Notes: a model not told the origin generated them from the letters alone. DNA of 14,873 bases from Gammaproteobacteria bacterium (GCA_024511395.1 JANELJ010000014.1:1-14873), one strand, 5' to 3'; counted from the first letter of the stretch, positions 1 to 7,215 are shown. Translations and numbers: made by a program.

Positions 1-1
1 A

Positions 2-520
2 GGTCGGACTGATTACCGAACAGCGGTGGCTAAAGCCCGCTTTCTGAATGGCCAGTCGGTATGCTTTGTCTGGTGTGAGTTTGAGGACTCTAAAGGGAAA
101 AAAAGATCACGTCTATTACTGTCAACAGATATGCAGTTAAGTGGTCTGGATATTAGTGTCGCTTATGAAAAGCACTGGTCGATTGAGCCCTTGTTCAATC
201 AGTTAAAAAATGCCTGGGGCATGAAACAGACATGGCAGAAAACCCGGAAGGTGTTACATCGATGGGTACACATTATTGCTCTGGGGTATATTATACCTCA
301 ATTGCGGGCTATTAAATGTCCGGCCCCGGTATTGCGCTTAATTGATAATACGCCCTGGCGAAAGAATACACCCATTACTGCCGGAAGAATACGAATGGGA
401 CTGATAAGGTATTTTTCGCAGGTTAGGGTCAGGGACTGGTGGGATGGTAAGTCCCAAAAATTCCAGCCGCCGGATACGGATATTTTAAGGCGATTTGAAG
501 CTCAAAACAGCTGGTTATAA
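2..520 (+). CDS. DDE-type transposase, 3' fragment (5' end outside window)
   Basis: The reading frame is open to the left edge of the window and ends with TAA at 518-520, so only about the last 172 residues are seen. The stretch HWSIEPLFNQLKNAWG has the spacing typical of the catalytic Glu region of DDE transposases (W-x-I-E-x-x-F-x-x-L-K), and is followed by a hydrophobic helix around IIALGYIIPQLRA. It looks like the IS4/IS701-like DDE_5 group, but I cannot name the IS. There is no stop or frameshift in the visible part, so the copy may be complete upstream. A bulged hairpin lies just downstream at 542-577 and could be part of the element's end. A GTG at 26 is in frame but is not the real start, because coding sequence continues upstream of it. 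Confidence 0.8.
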   Translation, partial: GRTDYRTAVAKARFLNGQSVCFVWCEFEDSKGKKRSRLLLSTDMQLSGLDISVAYEKHWSIEPLFNQLKNAWGMKQTWQKTRKVLHRWVHIIALGYIIPQLRAIKCPAPVLRLIDNTPWRKNTPITAGRIRMGLIRYFSQVRVRDWWDGKSQKFQPPDTDILRRFEAQNSWL

Positions 521-541
521 ACAAATTGTTAAAGAACGTAT

Positions 542-577
542 GAGCGAAACAGGACTCTCAAGGGTGAGCTGTCGCTC
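542..577. repeat. Bulged hairpin behind the transposase, possible IS end or terminator
   Basis: GAGCGA at 542-547 pairs with TCGCTC at 572-577. A further CAG/CTG pairing lies inside an AA bulge, and CTCA/TGAG pair around an AGGG loop at 557-568. No T-run follows, so a classical terminator is unlikely. The position 22 bases after the transposase stop makes an insertion-sequence end plausible. The rest of 521-695 is AT-rich and holds no gene. It includes a second inverted repeat, TTCCGG/CCGGAA, at 652-657 and 668-673, just before pomA. Confidence 0.4.
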
Positions 578-695
578 TAAACTTTAGTTATAAATAACTG
601 CAAAAATAAAAATGATAAATAAAATACATAAGACATCATATACGAAAATCATTCCGGAAACACTCAACCGGAAATAGCAAAAAGGTAATGAGTTT

Positions 696-1454
696 GTGGA
701 TATAGCAACGGTTATTGGTATTGTTGGCGCTCTGGGCATTATTGCAGTGGCCATGGTGCTCAGTGGTGGCATAGTCCTGTTTATTAATGTTCCATCCATT
801 CTCGTGGTATTCGGCGGGGCATCTTTTGCTGTTATGGCCATGTTTCCACTGGGGGTTACCATCAGCTCCTTTAAGGTTATGCTTAAATCCATTTTAAATA
901 AACCTGATGATCCTAATGAACTGATTGAAAAAGGTGTGGAACGGGCCACTATTGCCCGTAAAGAAGGTATTTTAGGATTGGAAGGGCAAGAAATACCTAA
1001 TGAGTTTCTACAAAAAGGCATCAGCCTGTGTGTGGACGGACATGAACCGGACTTTGTACAGAGAATGTTCTCCAAAGATATAAATCTGGCGGTAGAACGC
1101 CACGAGTGGGGGCAGAAATTTTTTATGAAAATTGCTGACATGGGTCCGGCCATGGGAATGATTGGTACCCTGATTGGTCTGGTAGGCATGCTGGCCAATA
1201 TGGATGATCACAAAACCATTGGACCCTCTATGGCCGTTGCTTTGTTAACTACCCTGTACGAAGCTGTTCTGGCCAATACCCTGTGTATTCCCATTGCCGA
1301 CAAACTGGCCTGGATTGCGGATCAGCAGCGCCTGAACCGGTCTCTTATTCTGGAAATTATCGGTGCTATTCAGGAAGGCATTAATCCCAAGGTTATGGGT
1401 GAAATGCTGCAGACTTACCTGACTGAAGGCAAATGTGCGGTGGCAGCGGAATAG
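696..1454 (+). CDS. pomA: Flagellar stator protein, PomA/MotA family
   Basis: This encodes a 252-residue inner-membrane protein of the MotA/TolQ/ExbB proton-channel family. It starts MDIATVIGIVGALG and has the PomA hallmark block GPAMGMIGTLIGLVGMLANMDD followed by GPSMAVALLTTLY. Length and sequence match sodium-type PomA (about 253 residues in Vibrio). PomA normally forms the ion-driven torque unit with PomB. The start is GTG at 696, with a purine-rich AAAAAGG at about 679-685; the nearby ATG at 688 is out of frame and stops at once. The next gene, motB/pomB, is broken by stops, so PomA probably has no partner. Codon 1260-1262 encodes Glu (residue 189) where the family normally has Gly (LYG to LYE), and the C-terminal GKR is GKC. 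Both are single transitions from the expected codons and may mark early decay of a gene that is still open. Confidence 0.85.
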   Translation: MDIATVIGIVGALGIIAVAMVLSGGIVLFINVPSILVVFGGASFAVMAMFPLGVTISSFKVMLKSILNKPDDPNELIEKGVERATIARKEGILGLEGQEIPNEFLQKGISLCVDGHEPDFVQRMFSKDINLAVERHEWGQKFFMKIADMGPAMGMIGTLIGLVGMLANMDDHKTIGPSMAVALLTTLYEAVLANTLCIPIADKLAWIADQQRLNRSLILEIIGAIQEGINPKVMGEMLQTYLTEGKCAVAAE

Positions 1455-1502
1455 CTTATGTATCCGGTCTTTCAAATATATTCTACGGCTGGTATCTGCT
1501 AG

Positions 1503-2702
1503 ATGGAAGAAGAACAAAAGTGTAAATGCCCGGCAGGTATTCCCACTTGGGTACTGACCTTTGCCGATCTGATGTCGCTGTTAATGTGTTTCTTTGTTCT
1601 ATTGCTGTCCTTTGCAGAAATGGATGTGCAGAAGTTCAAGTAGATTGCCGGTTCACTGAAAGTTGCATTTGGTGTACAGCGTGATATCAAGGCGGTGGAA
1701 ATTCCCAAGGGGGTGAATGTTGTTGCCAAAGAGTTCAGTCCCGCCCCTCCTCTGCCTACAGTTATTAATGAAGTTCGTCAGAAAACCATGAATAACACCA
1801 TGCAGGAACTTAAACTCATTGAGAAGCTGGAACAACTACAGGCAGAAGAAAATGAGCTGAAAGACAAAATGGAAAATATGTTTGAAGCGGAGGCCGATTC
1901 TGAAGGTCTGAAAAAATGTCTGCAGGAAGTTAAGGCGGAAAAGGCTGAGGTAGAAGCTCAGTTAAATGCCTTACGACAAAGACTTGATGATGTTCAGGCA
2001 GAGGCTATTAAGGAAAAAGACGACCAGTTAAAAGCAGCACTAAAAGAAGAAATTCAGGCTGACATGATAGATATAGAGGCGAATGATAAGAGTATTACTA
2101 TTCGTATTCGTATTCGCAATAAAGGCTCTTTTGCTCTGGGATCAGTATGACTGACGGATGATTTTATCGAAATACTGGAAGTTATTGCTGAAGAACTCAG
2201 TTATACGCCAGGTAATATTACAGTGGCTGGTCATACCGATGATATTCCTATTAATACCGCCCAGTTCCGCTCCAACTGGGAGCTGTCTTCTGCTCGTGCT
2301 GCTGCGGTGACCCATGAATTATTAATGGATGACCGTTTAAGTCCCAAACGCTTCAGTATTCAGGCCTTTGCTGATGTGAAGCCACTGGCACCCAATGACA
2401 GCTCAGAAAACTGGGCTATGAACCGACGGGTTGAGATTATTATTTCTCAAAGCAAGGAAGAACTGGGCATTAAGCCTGCTGATAAAAATGCCTCTGCAGA
2501 ATCGACCGCACCTGGAGCGGAGCCGTAGAATCCGTCAAAACAGAAGTCAGTCAAAGCTTCGACATCAAAGCCAGCATCAGCTAGTAAAACTACGACAGGC
2601 AACAAGCCTGTTCAGCCTGAAAATAATTTCGGGCCGGATAGTACCCAGGAGTAGGGTATAGAGGATTCAATTGAAGAGCCGCCAAGTTTTATACAATTTT
2701 AA
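1503..2702 (+). pseudogene. pomB: Flagellar stator motB/pomB, broken by four in-frame stops
   Basis: One frame encodes a recognisable PomB/MotB. It opens MEEEQKCKCPAGIPTWVLTFADLMSLL, with the ion-binding Asp at residue 22 in the single membrane helix. A coiled-coil stretch follows, then an OmpA-like peptidoglycan-binding domain (VAGHTDDIPIN at about 2223, SNWELSSARA, NRRVEI near 2430). The frame is cut by TAG at 1641, TGA at 2148, TAG at 2526 and TAG at 2652, ending at TAA 2700. The first TAG sits where PomB has Gln (KFK-stop-IAGS; family KYKQIAGS), one C-to-T change away. TGA 2148 lies inside the OmpA-like domain. The Ser/Lys/Pro-rich tail after 2528 resembles the composition before it, so I include it, but the original end could be 2528. 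Without readthrough only a 46-residue membrane anchor would be made. The gene starts 48 bases after the pomA stop, as expected for a stator operon. Confidence 0.85.
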
Positions 2703-2737
2703 ATCGCCTGAACTATGACCTATGATTAAAAAATAAT

Positions 2738-3320
2738 ATGAATAACAATAATATAAATGACCGCAGGCAGTATTATCGAATTGATGATAATGCTATTTTT
2801 TCTTATTCCATTATTGATGAAAATACGCTTCATTCTAATGATTTGGAAGACTTAAATCAGTCCAGTGTTTTTGAAATCATTGAATTATTCGGGCATATGA
2901 ATCAACAGATGAAAGCAACTCTGGGGCGAATTTGTGAACATTCCCCTGATATTGTCAGCTATTTAAGAAATCTGGATAATAAAGTGGAACTGCTGGCACA
3001 GATATGTCTGCTTCAGGATCAAAAATCACCTCTGGAATCCCGCCGGGAGATAAACTTGGGCGCAGGAGGTCTGGCCTTTGGTAACGATTGAAAAATTAAG
3101 CCAGGGGACTTTACTGAAAATGAACCTGATCCTGTCAACCGATTTACTCTGTCTGCGGCTCAAAGGCAGAGTTTTACAGGTTTCCAGACAGAAAGAAGGT
3201 CATTATCCATATCGTATATCTGTAGGCTTTGTAGACATTTCTGATAATGAAGTGGATTAGATCATCCGCCACATTATGCGCCAGCAATCCGAACAGCTAC
3301 GTGCACAACGAGAAAGCTGA
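2738..3320 (+). pseudogene. PilZ-like c-di-GMP domain gene, frameshifted and with an internal TAG
   Basis: The first part (2738-3091) begins MNNNNINDRRQYYRIDD, which resembles the RRxYxRID entry of gammaproteobacterial PilZ / atypical PilZ proteins. It then has a helical stretch (ELFGHMNQQMKATLGRI) and reaches REINLGAGGLAFGND before TGA 3089. The second half continues in another frame: EKLSQGTLLKMNLIL, LCLRLKGRVLQV and YRISVGFVDIS. Removing one T at about 3088-3089 joins them smoothly as GLAFGNDEKLSQGT. A second lesion is TAG at 3258-3260, after which IIRHIMRQQSEQLRAQRES continues to TGA 3318; Gln is the likely original residue. Proteins of this type bind or respond to c-di-GMP and can modulate motility, which fits the place behind motB. 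The family name is inferred from pattern only. The gene is probably dead, or makes two non-functional pieces. Confidence 0.7.
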
Positions 3321-3360
3321 GGCTTTCTTCTCCCGCTTTTACCTTTACCTTTACCTTTTA
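3310..3360 (+). other. Weak hairpin and 6-bp tandem repeat before fmdB
   Basis: AGAAAGC at 3311-3317 pairs with GCTTTCT at 3322-3328 around a TGAG loop that contains the last stop of the PilZ gene. T-rich sequence follows, but no clean T-run, so this is at best a weak terminator. From 3338 the unit TTTACC is repeated three times, with partial copies on both sides, up to about 3360. This small microsatellite may vary in length between strains. I see no clear promoter for fmdB in 3361-3440. Confidence 0.4.
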
Positions 3361-3440
3361 AAAACAGTACCCTTTAAAAATATTTTCCTGATCCCAATAT
3401 AGCAACAAAAAATAACCCTATCTTGTTGCAGGATATTAAA

Positions 3441-3695
3441 ATGCCTATCTATGAATACCGATGTGACGGTTGCGGCCATGAAATGGAAGTCATGCAGAAA
3501 ATGTCAGATGATCCCATGAAAGACTGTCCCGTATGCAAGGAATCGAAACTGAAAAAACTGATTTCTGCCTCGGGTTTTCGTCTAAAGGGCAGCGGCTGGT
3601 ACGAAACCGATTTTAAAAATTACAAAAAGTCGTCAGGCAATAATTCCGGCAGTCAGTCCAGCGGCGGCTGTGGCGGCAGTTGTGGCTGCCACTAA
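3441..3695 (+). CDS. FmdB-family zinc-ribbon protein
   Basis: This encodes an 84-residue protein starting MPIYEYRCDGCGHEMEVMQKM, the signature FmdB/CxxC-CxxC regulatory-protein fold. The zinc-binding cysteines appear as CDGC near residues 9-12 and CPVC near residues 32-35. A GFRLKGSGWYETDFK segment follows, and the Gly/Ser-rich tail ends in GGCGGSCGCH with three more cysteines. I chose ATG 3441 because the conserved family N-terminus begins there; an in-frame TTG at 3423 would add six residues with no family match. GCAGGA at 3428-3433 can serve as ribosome binding site. The gene commonly sits directly upstream of aspS in gammaproteobacteria, as here. Its biochemical role is not established; the name comes from a putative regulator in the formamidase operon of another bacterium. 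Confidence 0.88.
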   Translation: MPIYEYRCDGCGHEMEVMQKMSDDPMKDCPVCKESKLKKLISASGFRLKGSGWYETDFKNYKKSSGNNSGSQSSGGCGGSCGCH

Positions 3696-3739
3696 AGTAG
3701 AACAGGTAAAGCTCTGAGAAAACTTTTATAAGCAAGCCC

Positions 3740-3758
3740 TTGTAGTCTGTAACTACAA
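3740..3758. repeat. Hairpin in the aspS leader
   Basis: TTGTAGT at 3740-3746 is the perfect reverse complement of ACTACAA at 3752-3758, around a 5-base loop. An outer AAGC/GCTT pair (3734-3737 and 3760-3763) could lengthen the stem with an internal loop. No T-run follows, so it is not a normal terminator for fmdB. It lies about 60 bases before aspS. A regulatory role is only possible; I see no T-box elements. Confidence 0.3.
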
Positions 3759-3821
3759 AGCTTAAAATTAACGGTTTTCGATTAACCATTCAAATTACAG
3801 CTAATTACAGGAATACGGGGT

Positions 3822-5600
3822 ATGCGAAGCCATTATTGCGGGCATTTATCAGAAGAACACATTGATCAGGAAGTGACATTAAGCGGCTGGGTGCATCGTC
3901 GCCGGGATCATGGTGGTGTTATCTTCGTTGACCTGAGAGATCGGGAAGGCATTGCCCAAATCGTCTTTGACCCTGATAATCCTGAAATGTTTATGCAGGC
4001 TGAGCGTATCCGTAATGAATACGTGTTGCAGGTAAAAGGCAAGGTGCGTCAGCGTCCTGACGGTACTGAGAACCCTGAAATGCCTACCGGTCAGGTAGAA
4101 GTCATGGCTCAGGAACTGGTGGTACTGAACAGTGCCCAGACCCCTCCGTTTCAGCTGGATGACGATGATGTATCTGAAGAGCATCGTCTACGCTACCGTT
4201 ATATCGACCTGCGCCGTCCGGAAATGCAACAGCGTCTGATCCTGCGTGCCCAAATTACCCGTTACCTGCGCAATTACTTGGATGATGAAGGTTTTCTGGA
4301 TATAGAAACCCCAATTCTGACCAGGGCGACTCCGGAAGGTGCTCGTGATTATCTGGTACCCAGCCGTACCCATCTCGGTGATTTTTTCGCACTGCCCCAG
4401 TCGCCTCAGTTATTCAAGCAATTATTAATGATGTCCGGTATGGACCGTTATTACCAGGTGACCCGTTGTTTCCGGGATGAAGACCTGCGTGCGGATCGTC
4501 AGCCGGAATTTACTCAGCTGGATATTGAAACGTCCTTCCTGGAAGAAGAACAGCTGATGAATATTATGGAAGAAATGATCCGCGGTCTGTTTGCCCGGGT
4601 TCTGGAAGAACAGCTGCCCAACCCTTTCCCCCGTATGACTTATGCCGAAGCTATGAACCGCTACGGCAGTGATAAACCGGATCTGCGTATTGACCTAGAA
4701 CTGGTGGAAGTCGCCGATGTTCTAACAGATGTGGATTTTAAGGTATTCTCCGGTCCGGCTAAAGATCCCAACAGCCGAGTCACGGTTTTAAGAGTGCCTA
4801 AAGGCTCAGAACTGACCCGTAAGCAGATTGATGAATACACTAAATATGTGGGTATTTACGGTGCCAGGGGGCTGGCCTATATTAAGGTTAATGAAAAAGC
4901 CCTGGGTAGAAAAGGTCTGCAGTCTCCCATTGTTAAGTTTATTCCCGATGAAGCCTTAACAGTTATTCTGGATCGCACCGATGCAGAAGATGGTGACTTA
5001 ATCTTCTTCGGTGCAGATAAGGCCAAAGTGGTCAATGAAGCTCTGGGTGCATTACGTATTAAAGTGGCCCAGGATATGGGACTGGTTAATCGCGGTTGGC
5101 AGCCTCTATGGGTGGTGGACTTCCCCATGTTTGAATACGATGACGATGCCCAGCGCTGGACTGCACTGCATCATCCATTTACTTCCCCAAATACAGACGA
5201 TCCACAGGAATTACTGGACAACCCCGGTGAGAGCCTGTCCCGTGCTTATGATATGGTGTTAAACGGTACTGAACTGGGCGGCGGTTCTGCCCGTATTCAC
5301 AGTCAGGCCATGCAGGAAAGTGTATTTCAGTTATTGGGTATCAGTGATGAGGAAGCCCAGGACAAGTTCGGCTTCCTGCTCGAAGCACTGAAATACGGCT
5401 GTCCTCCCCATGCCGGTATTGCTTTTGGTCTGGATCGTCTGGTGATGCTAATGACCGGCTCCAGTTCCATCCGTGAAGTTATGGCTTTCCCTAAAACTCA
5501 GTCCGCAGCCTGTCTGCTGACATCGGCACCGTCTGCAGTAAGTCCGGCGCAGTTAAAAGAGCTTGGGATAAAGAAACGTGAAGTTTTAAGTGATAATTAA
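3822..5600 (+). CDS. aspS: Aspartyl-tRNA synthetase, probably non-discriminating
   Basis: This cytosolic class II synthetase has 592 residues, close to the 590 of E. coli. It charges tRNA-Asp, and in some lineages also tRNA-Asn, with aspartate. In order: an N-terminal OB-fold anticodon domain ([22 protein letters not shown]), motif 1 around the segment following [12 protein letters not shown], motif 2 as [20 protein letters not shown], the bacterial GAD insertion in the middle, WTALHHPFT, and motif 3 as [18 protein letters not shown] 3822 matches the family start, and AGGA lies 9 bases before it. Residues His30 (RRDHGG) and Gly81 (RPDGTE) match the residues I recall as marking the Pseudomonas-type enzyme that also makes Asp-tRNA-Asn; E. 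coli has Leu at the first. That dual use is inference. No frameshift or missing catalytic motif is seen. Confidence 0.97.
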   Translation: MRSHYCGHLSEEHIDQEVTLSGWVHRRRDHGGVIFVDLRDREGIAQIVFDPDNPEMFMQAERIRNEYVLQVKGKVRQRPDGTENPEMPTGQVEVMAQELVVLNSAQTPPFQLDDDDVSEEHRLRYRYIDLRRPEMQQRLILRAQITRYLRNYLDDEGFLDIETPILTRATPEGARDYLVPSRTHLGDFFALPQSPQLFKQLLMMSGMDRYYQVTRCFRDEDLRADRQPEFTQLDIETSFLEEEQLMNIMEEMIRGLFARVLEEQLPNPFPRMTYAEAMNRYGSDKPDLRIDLELVEVADVLTDVDFKVFSGPAKDPNSRVTVLRVPKGSELTRKQIDEYTKYVGIYGARGLAYIKVNEKALGRKGLQSPIVKFIPDEALTVILDRTDAEDGDLIFFGADKAKVVNEALGALRIKVAQDMGLVNRGWQPLWVVDFPMFEYDDDAQRWTALHHPFTSPNTDDPQELLDNPGESLSRAYDMVLNGTELGGGSARIHSQAMQESVFQLLGISDEEAQDKFGFLLEALKYGCPPHAGIAFGLDRLVMLMTGSSSIREVMAFPKTQSAACLLTSAPSAVSPAQLKELGIKKREVLSDN

Positions 5601-5604
5601 GTTC

Positions 5605-5715
5605 GTACCAGGCATAGGTTCTTATTGCTGAAGACGCCGTGAATCCTTCCATGGAGGCTTTTCGGCAGCGTCCATGCTGCCGAAACTTCATCAATAAGAA
5701 CTCTATGCCTGATAC
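5605..5715. repeat. 111-bp nested palindromic element (REP/MITE-like)
   Basis: The arms 5605-5633 and 5686-5715 are near-perfect inverted repeats of about 29-30 bases, with two mismatches and one extra base (for example GGCATAG...CTATGCC and TTCTTATTG...CAATAAGAA). Inside is a perfect 10-bp stem, TTTCGGCAGC at 5660-5669 with GCTGCCGAAA at 5676-5685 and a 6-base loop, and an 8-base palindrome TCCATGGA at 5648-5655. The whole would fold into a long cruciform or RNA hairpin right behind the aspS stop. There is no T-run, so it is not a simple terminator, though it could stabilise or end the aspS message. The build suggests a dispersed, non-coding repeat; copy number elsewhere cannot be judged from this window. 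Confidence 0.8.
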
Positions 5716-5727
5716 TCCGAGTCTGAT

Positions 5728-5755
5728 TTAAAACTGATACTAAATAAAGTATAAG
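5728..5755 (+). promoter_or_regulatory. Possible sigma-70 promoter for the yebC-ruvCAB operon
   Basis: A TATAAG hexamer at 5750-5755 could act as the -10, with a weak TTAAAA at 5728-5733 as the -35, 16 bases apart. It lies after the palindromic element and 31 bases before the yebC start. The -35 matches consensus at only four of six positions, so this is a guess based on position and AT-rich context. Confidence 0.35.
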
Positions 5756-5786
5756 TTAAGTAGAGTAATAATAGAAAGAGGTTCTA

Positions 5787-6536
5787 ATGGCAGGTCATAG
5801 TAAATGGGCAAATATTCAGCACCGTAAAAAAGGTCAGGATGCCAAGCGCGGTAAGTTGTTTACTAAATTAATTCGTGAAATCACAGTGGCGGCCCGTTTA
5901 GGTGGGGGCGATCCGGATGCTAATCCACGTCTGCGTGCTATTGTGGATAAATCTTTACGTGCCAATATGACCCGGGATACAGTTGAGCGAGCTATTAAGC
6001 GCGGTGCCGGTGATACTGACGGGGATAACTTTGATGAGATCCGTTATGAAGGTTATGGCCCCAGCAGTGTAGCCGTAATGGTGGATTGTCTGACCGATAA
6101 TAAAAACCGTACGGTAGCCGAAGTGCGTCACGCCTTTACCAAGGCTGGTGGCAATCTTGGTACCGACGGTTCGGTGTCTTACCTGTTCAGTAAAATTGGT
6201 ATTTTAAGCTATCCTGCCGGCAGTGATGAAGATGCGATTATGGAAGCTGCTCTGGATGCCGGAGCCGAAGATGTTGAAACCAATGAGGACGGCTCTATCG
6301 ACGTTATTACAACAGCAGAAAACTTTATGGATGTTAAGGATGCCATGGTTGCCGCCGGTTTTGATCCTGAAGTAGCGGAAGTTACCGTGAAAGCTTCTAC
6401 ATCCGTTGATTTAAGCTTGGAAGATGCTCAGAAAGTGATGCGCATGGTGGATATGCTTGAAGATCTGGATGATGTGCAGAATGTTTATTCCAATGTTGAA
6501 TTTTCTGATGAGGTTATGGAGCAGCTAAGTCAGTAG
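5787..6536 (+). CDS. yebC: YebC/PmpR family protein
   Basis: This encodes a 249-residue cytosolic protein beginning [20 protein letters not shown], the invariant N-terminus of the YebC/TACO1 family, with typical length. The [13 protein letters not shown] block appears as [17 protein letters not shown] and the [11 protein letters not shown] block is present. Members have been described as DNA-binding regulators and, more recently, as factors that help ribosomes through difficult stretches; nothing in this sequence decides between them. ATG 5787 has AGAGG at 5777-5781, five bases upstream. The gene ends in adjacent stops, TAG then TGA (6534-6539). It leads the yebC-ruvC-ruvA-ruvB cluster, the same order as in E. 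coli. A perfect hairpin follows at 6551-6572. Confidence 0.96.
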   Translation: MAGHSKWANIQHRKKGQDAKRGKLFTKLIREITVAARLGGGDPDANPRLRAIVDKSLRANMTRDTVERAIKRGAGDTDGDNFDEIRYEGYGPSSVAVMVDCLTDNKNRTVAEVRHAFTKAGGNLGTDGSVSYLFSKIGILSYPAGSDEDAIMEAALDAGAEDVETNEDGSIDVITTAENFMDVKDAMVAAGFDPEVAEVTVKASTSVDLSLEDAQKVMRMVDMLEDLDDVQNVYSNVEFSDEVMEQLSQ

Positions 6537-6550
6537 TGACATACAAACAG

Positions 6551-6572
6551 GTCCTCCCTTCCCTGGGAGGAC
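6551..6572. repeat. Perfect 8-bp hairpin between yebC and ruvC
   Basis: GTCCTCCC at 6551-6558 is the exact reverse complement of GGGAGGAC at 6565-6572, around a 6-base loop. It is followed by an A-rich rather than T-rich stretch, so it does not look like a terminator in the + direction. It lies between the yebC stop and the probable ruvC ribosome binding site (TAAGGG at 6588-6593). It could protect the yebC part of the message from 3' decay or affect ruvC translation; both ideas are inference. Confidence 0.55.
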
Positions 6573-6603
6573 GGGAAGAAAAAATAATAAGGGCAAAATT
6601 ACC

Positions 6604-7185
6604 ATTAGTCTATCCATACCCGAAAAAAAAATAATCCTGGGCATCGATCCGGGCTCTCTTAAAACAGGCTATGGTCTCATAGAATCCTCAGGCAACCGCT
6701 TACGCTTTTTGGAATGTGGCACTATTAAAACCGGCGGAGGCTCTTTACCTCCCCGATTGCAAATTATTTTTAAAGATATACAGCAGGTCGTCCGGCACTG
6801 GTTACCCGATGAAATGGCTATTGAGAATGTCTTTCTGGCCCGTAATCCGGACTCTGCCCTTAAATTAGGACAGGCCAGGGGAGCGGCCATCTGTGCGGTT
6901 ATGGCTGAAAATATTCCGGTATCTGAATATACGGCCAACCAGGTCAAGCAGGCTATTGTGGGCAAGGGGCATGCCGCCAAGTCCCAGGTTCAGCACATGG
7001 TTAAGGTGCTGCTCAATCTTAATACTACACCTCAGGCTGATGCGGCGGATGCTCTGGCTATTGCACTGTGTCATGCGAATACCCGTAAAACCATGCTAGA
7101 ATTAAAACCCGGTGTCAGTTCACGCTATCCTGCAGAAGTTTTGGGCGCGATACGCGGTAGAAGAAAAAAACGCTTCACCCTATAA
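6604..7185 (+). CDS. ruvC: Holliday junction resolvase RuvC, start codon unclear
   Basis: RuvC is the endonuclease that cuts Holliday junctions together with RuvAB. All four acidic catalytic residues are present: Asp in GIDPG (codon 6646-6648), Glu in AIENVF (6823-6825), and two Asp in ADAADALA (7039-7041 and 7048-7050). The block DSALKLGQARG is typical. E. coli starts MAIILGIDPG, but here the codons before IILGIDPG are CCC GAA AAA AAA, and no in-frame ATG, GTG or TTG occurs between the yebC stop and GIDPG. The first such codon, TTG 6709, would remove the catalytic Asp. I place the start at ATT 6604, 10 bases after TAAGGG (6588-6593), giving about 193 residues; ATT 6598 is equally possible. 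A sequencing error in the A9 run (6623-6631) does not by itself reveal a better start. The C-terminal tail is somewhat longer than in E. coli (173 residues in all). Confidence 0.85.
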   Translation: MSLSIPEKKIILGIDPGSLKTGYGLIESSGNRLRFLECGTIKTGGGSLPPRLQIIFKDIQQVVRHWLPDEMAIENVFLARNPDSALKLGQARGAAICAVMAENIPVSEYTANQVKQAIVGKGHAAKSQVQHMVKVLLNLNTTPQADAADALAIALCHANTRKTMLELKPGVSSRYPAEVLGAIRGRRKKRFTL

Positions 7186-7215
7186 TAATTTCAAAAAGAC
7201 GGTTTACAATAAATA

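Noticed and set aside
584..1198. Long minus-strand open frame of 204 codons
   Set aside because: It lies opposite pomA, has no recognisable domain, and its composition is that of an antisense shadow.
2431..2661. 76-codon plus-strand frame overlapping the end of motB
   Set aside because: It is out of frame with the recognisable OmpA-like domain and shows only low-complexity residues.
3696..3821. Riboswitch or T-box before aspS
   Set aside because: Only a simple hairpin is visible; no T-box sequence or antiterminator pair, and T-boxes are not expected for this gene in gammaproteobacteria.
5491..5694. Minus-strand open frame across the end of aspS and the palindromic element
   Set aside because: It is made of aspS antisense and repeat sequence and has no protein-like features.
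6709..7185. TTG 6709 as the start of ruvC
   Set aside because: It would remove the GIDPG motif with the first catalytic Asp, although the upstream codons clearly encode the conserved RuvC N-terminus.
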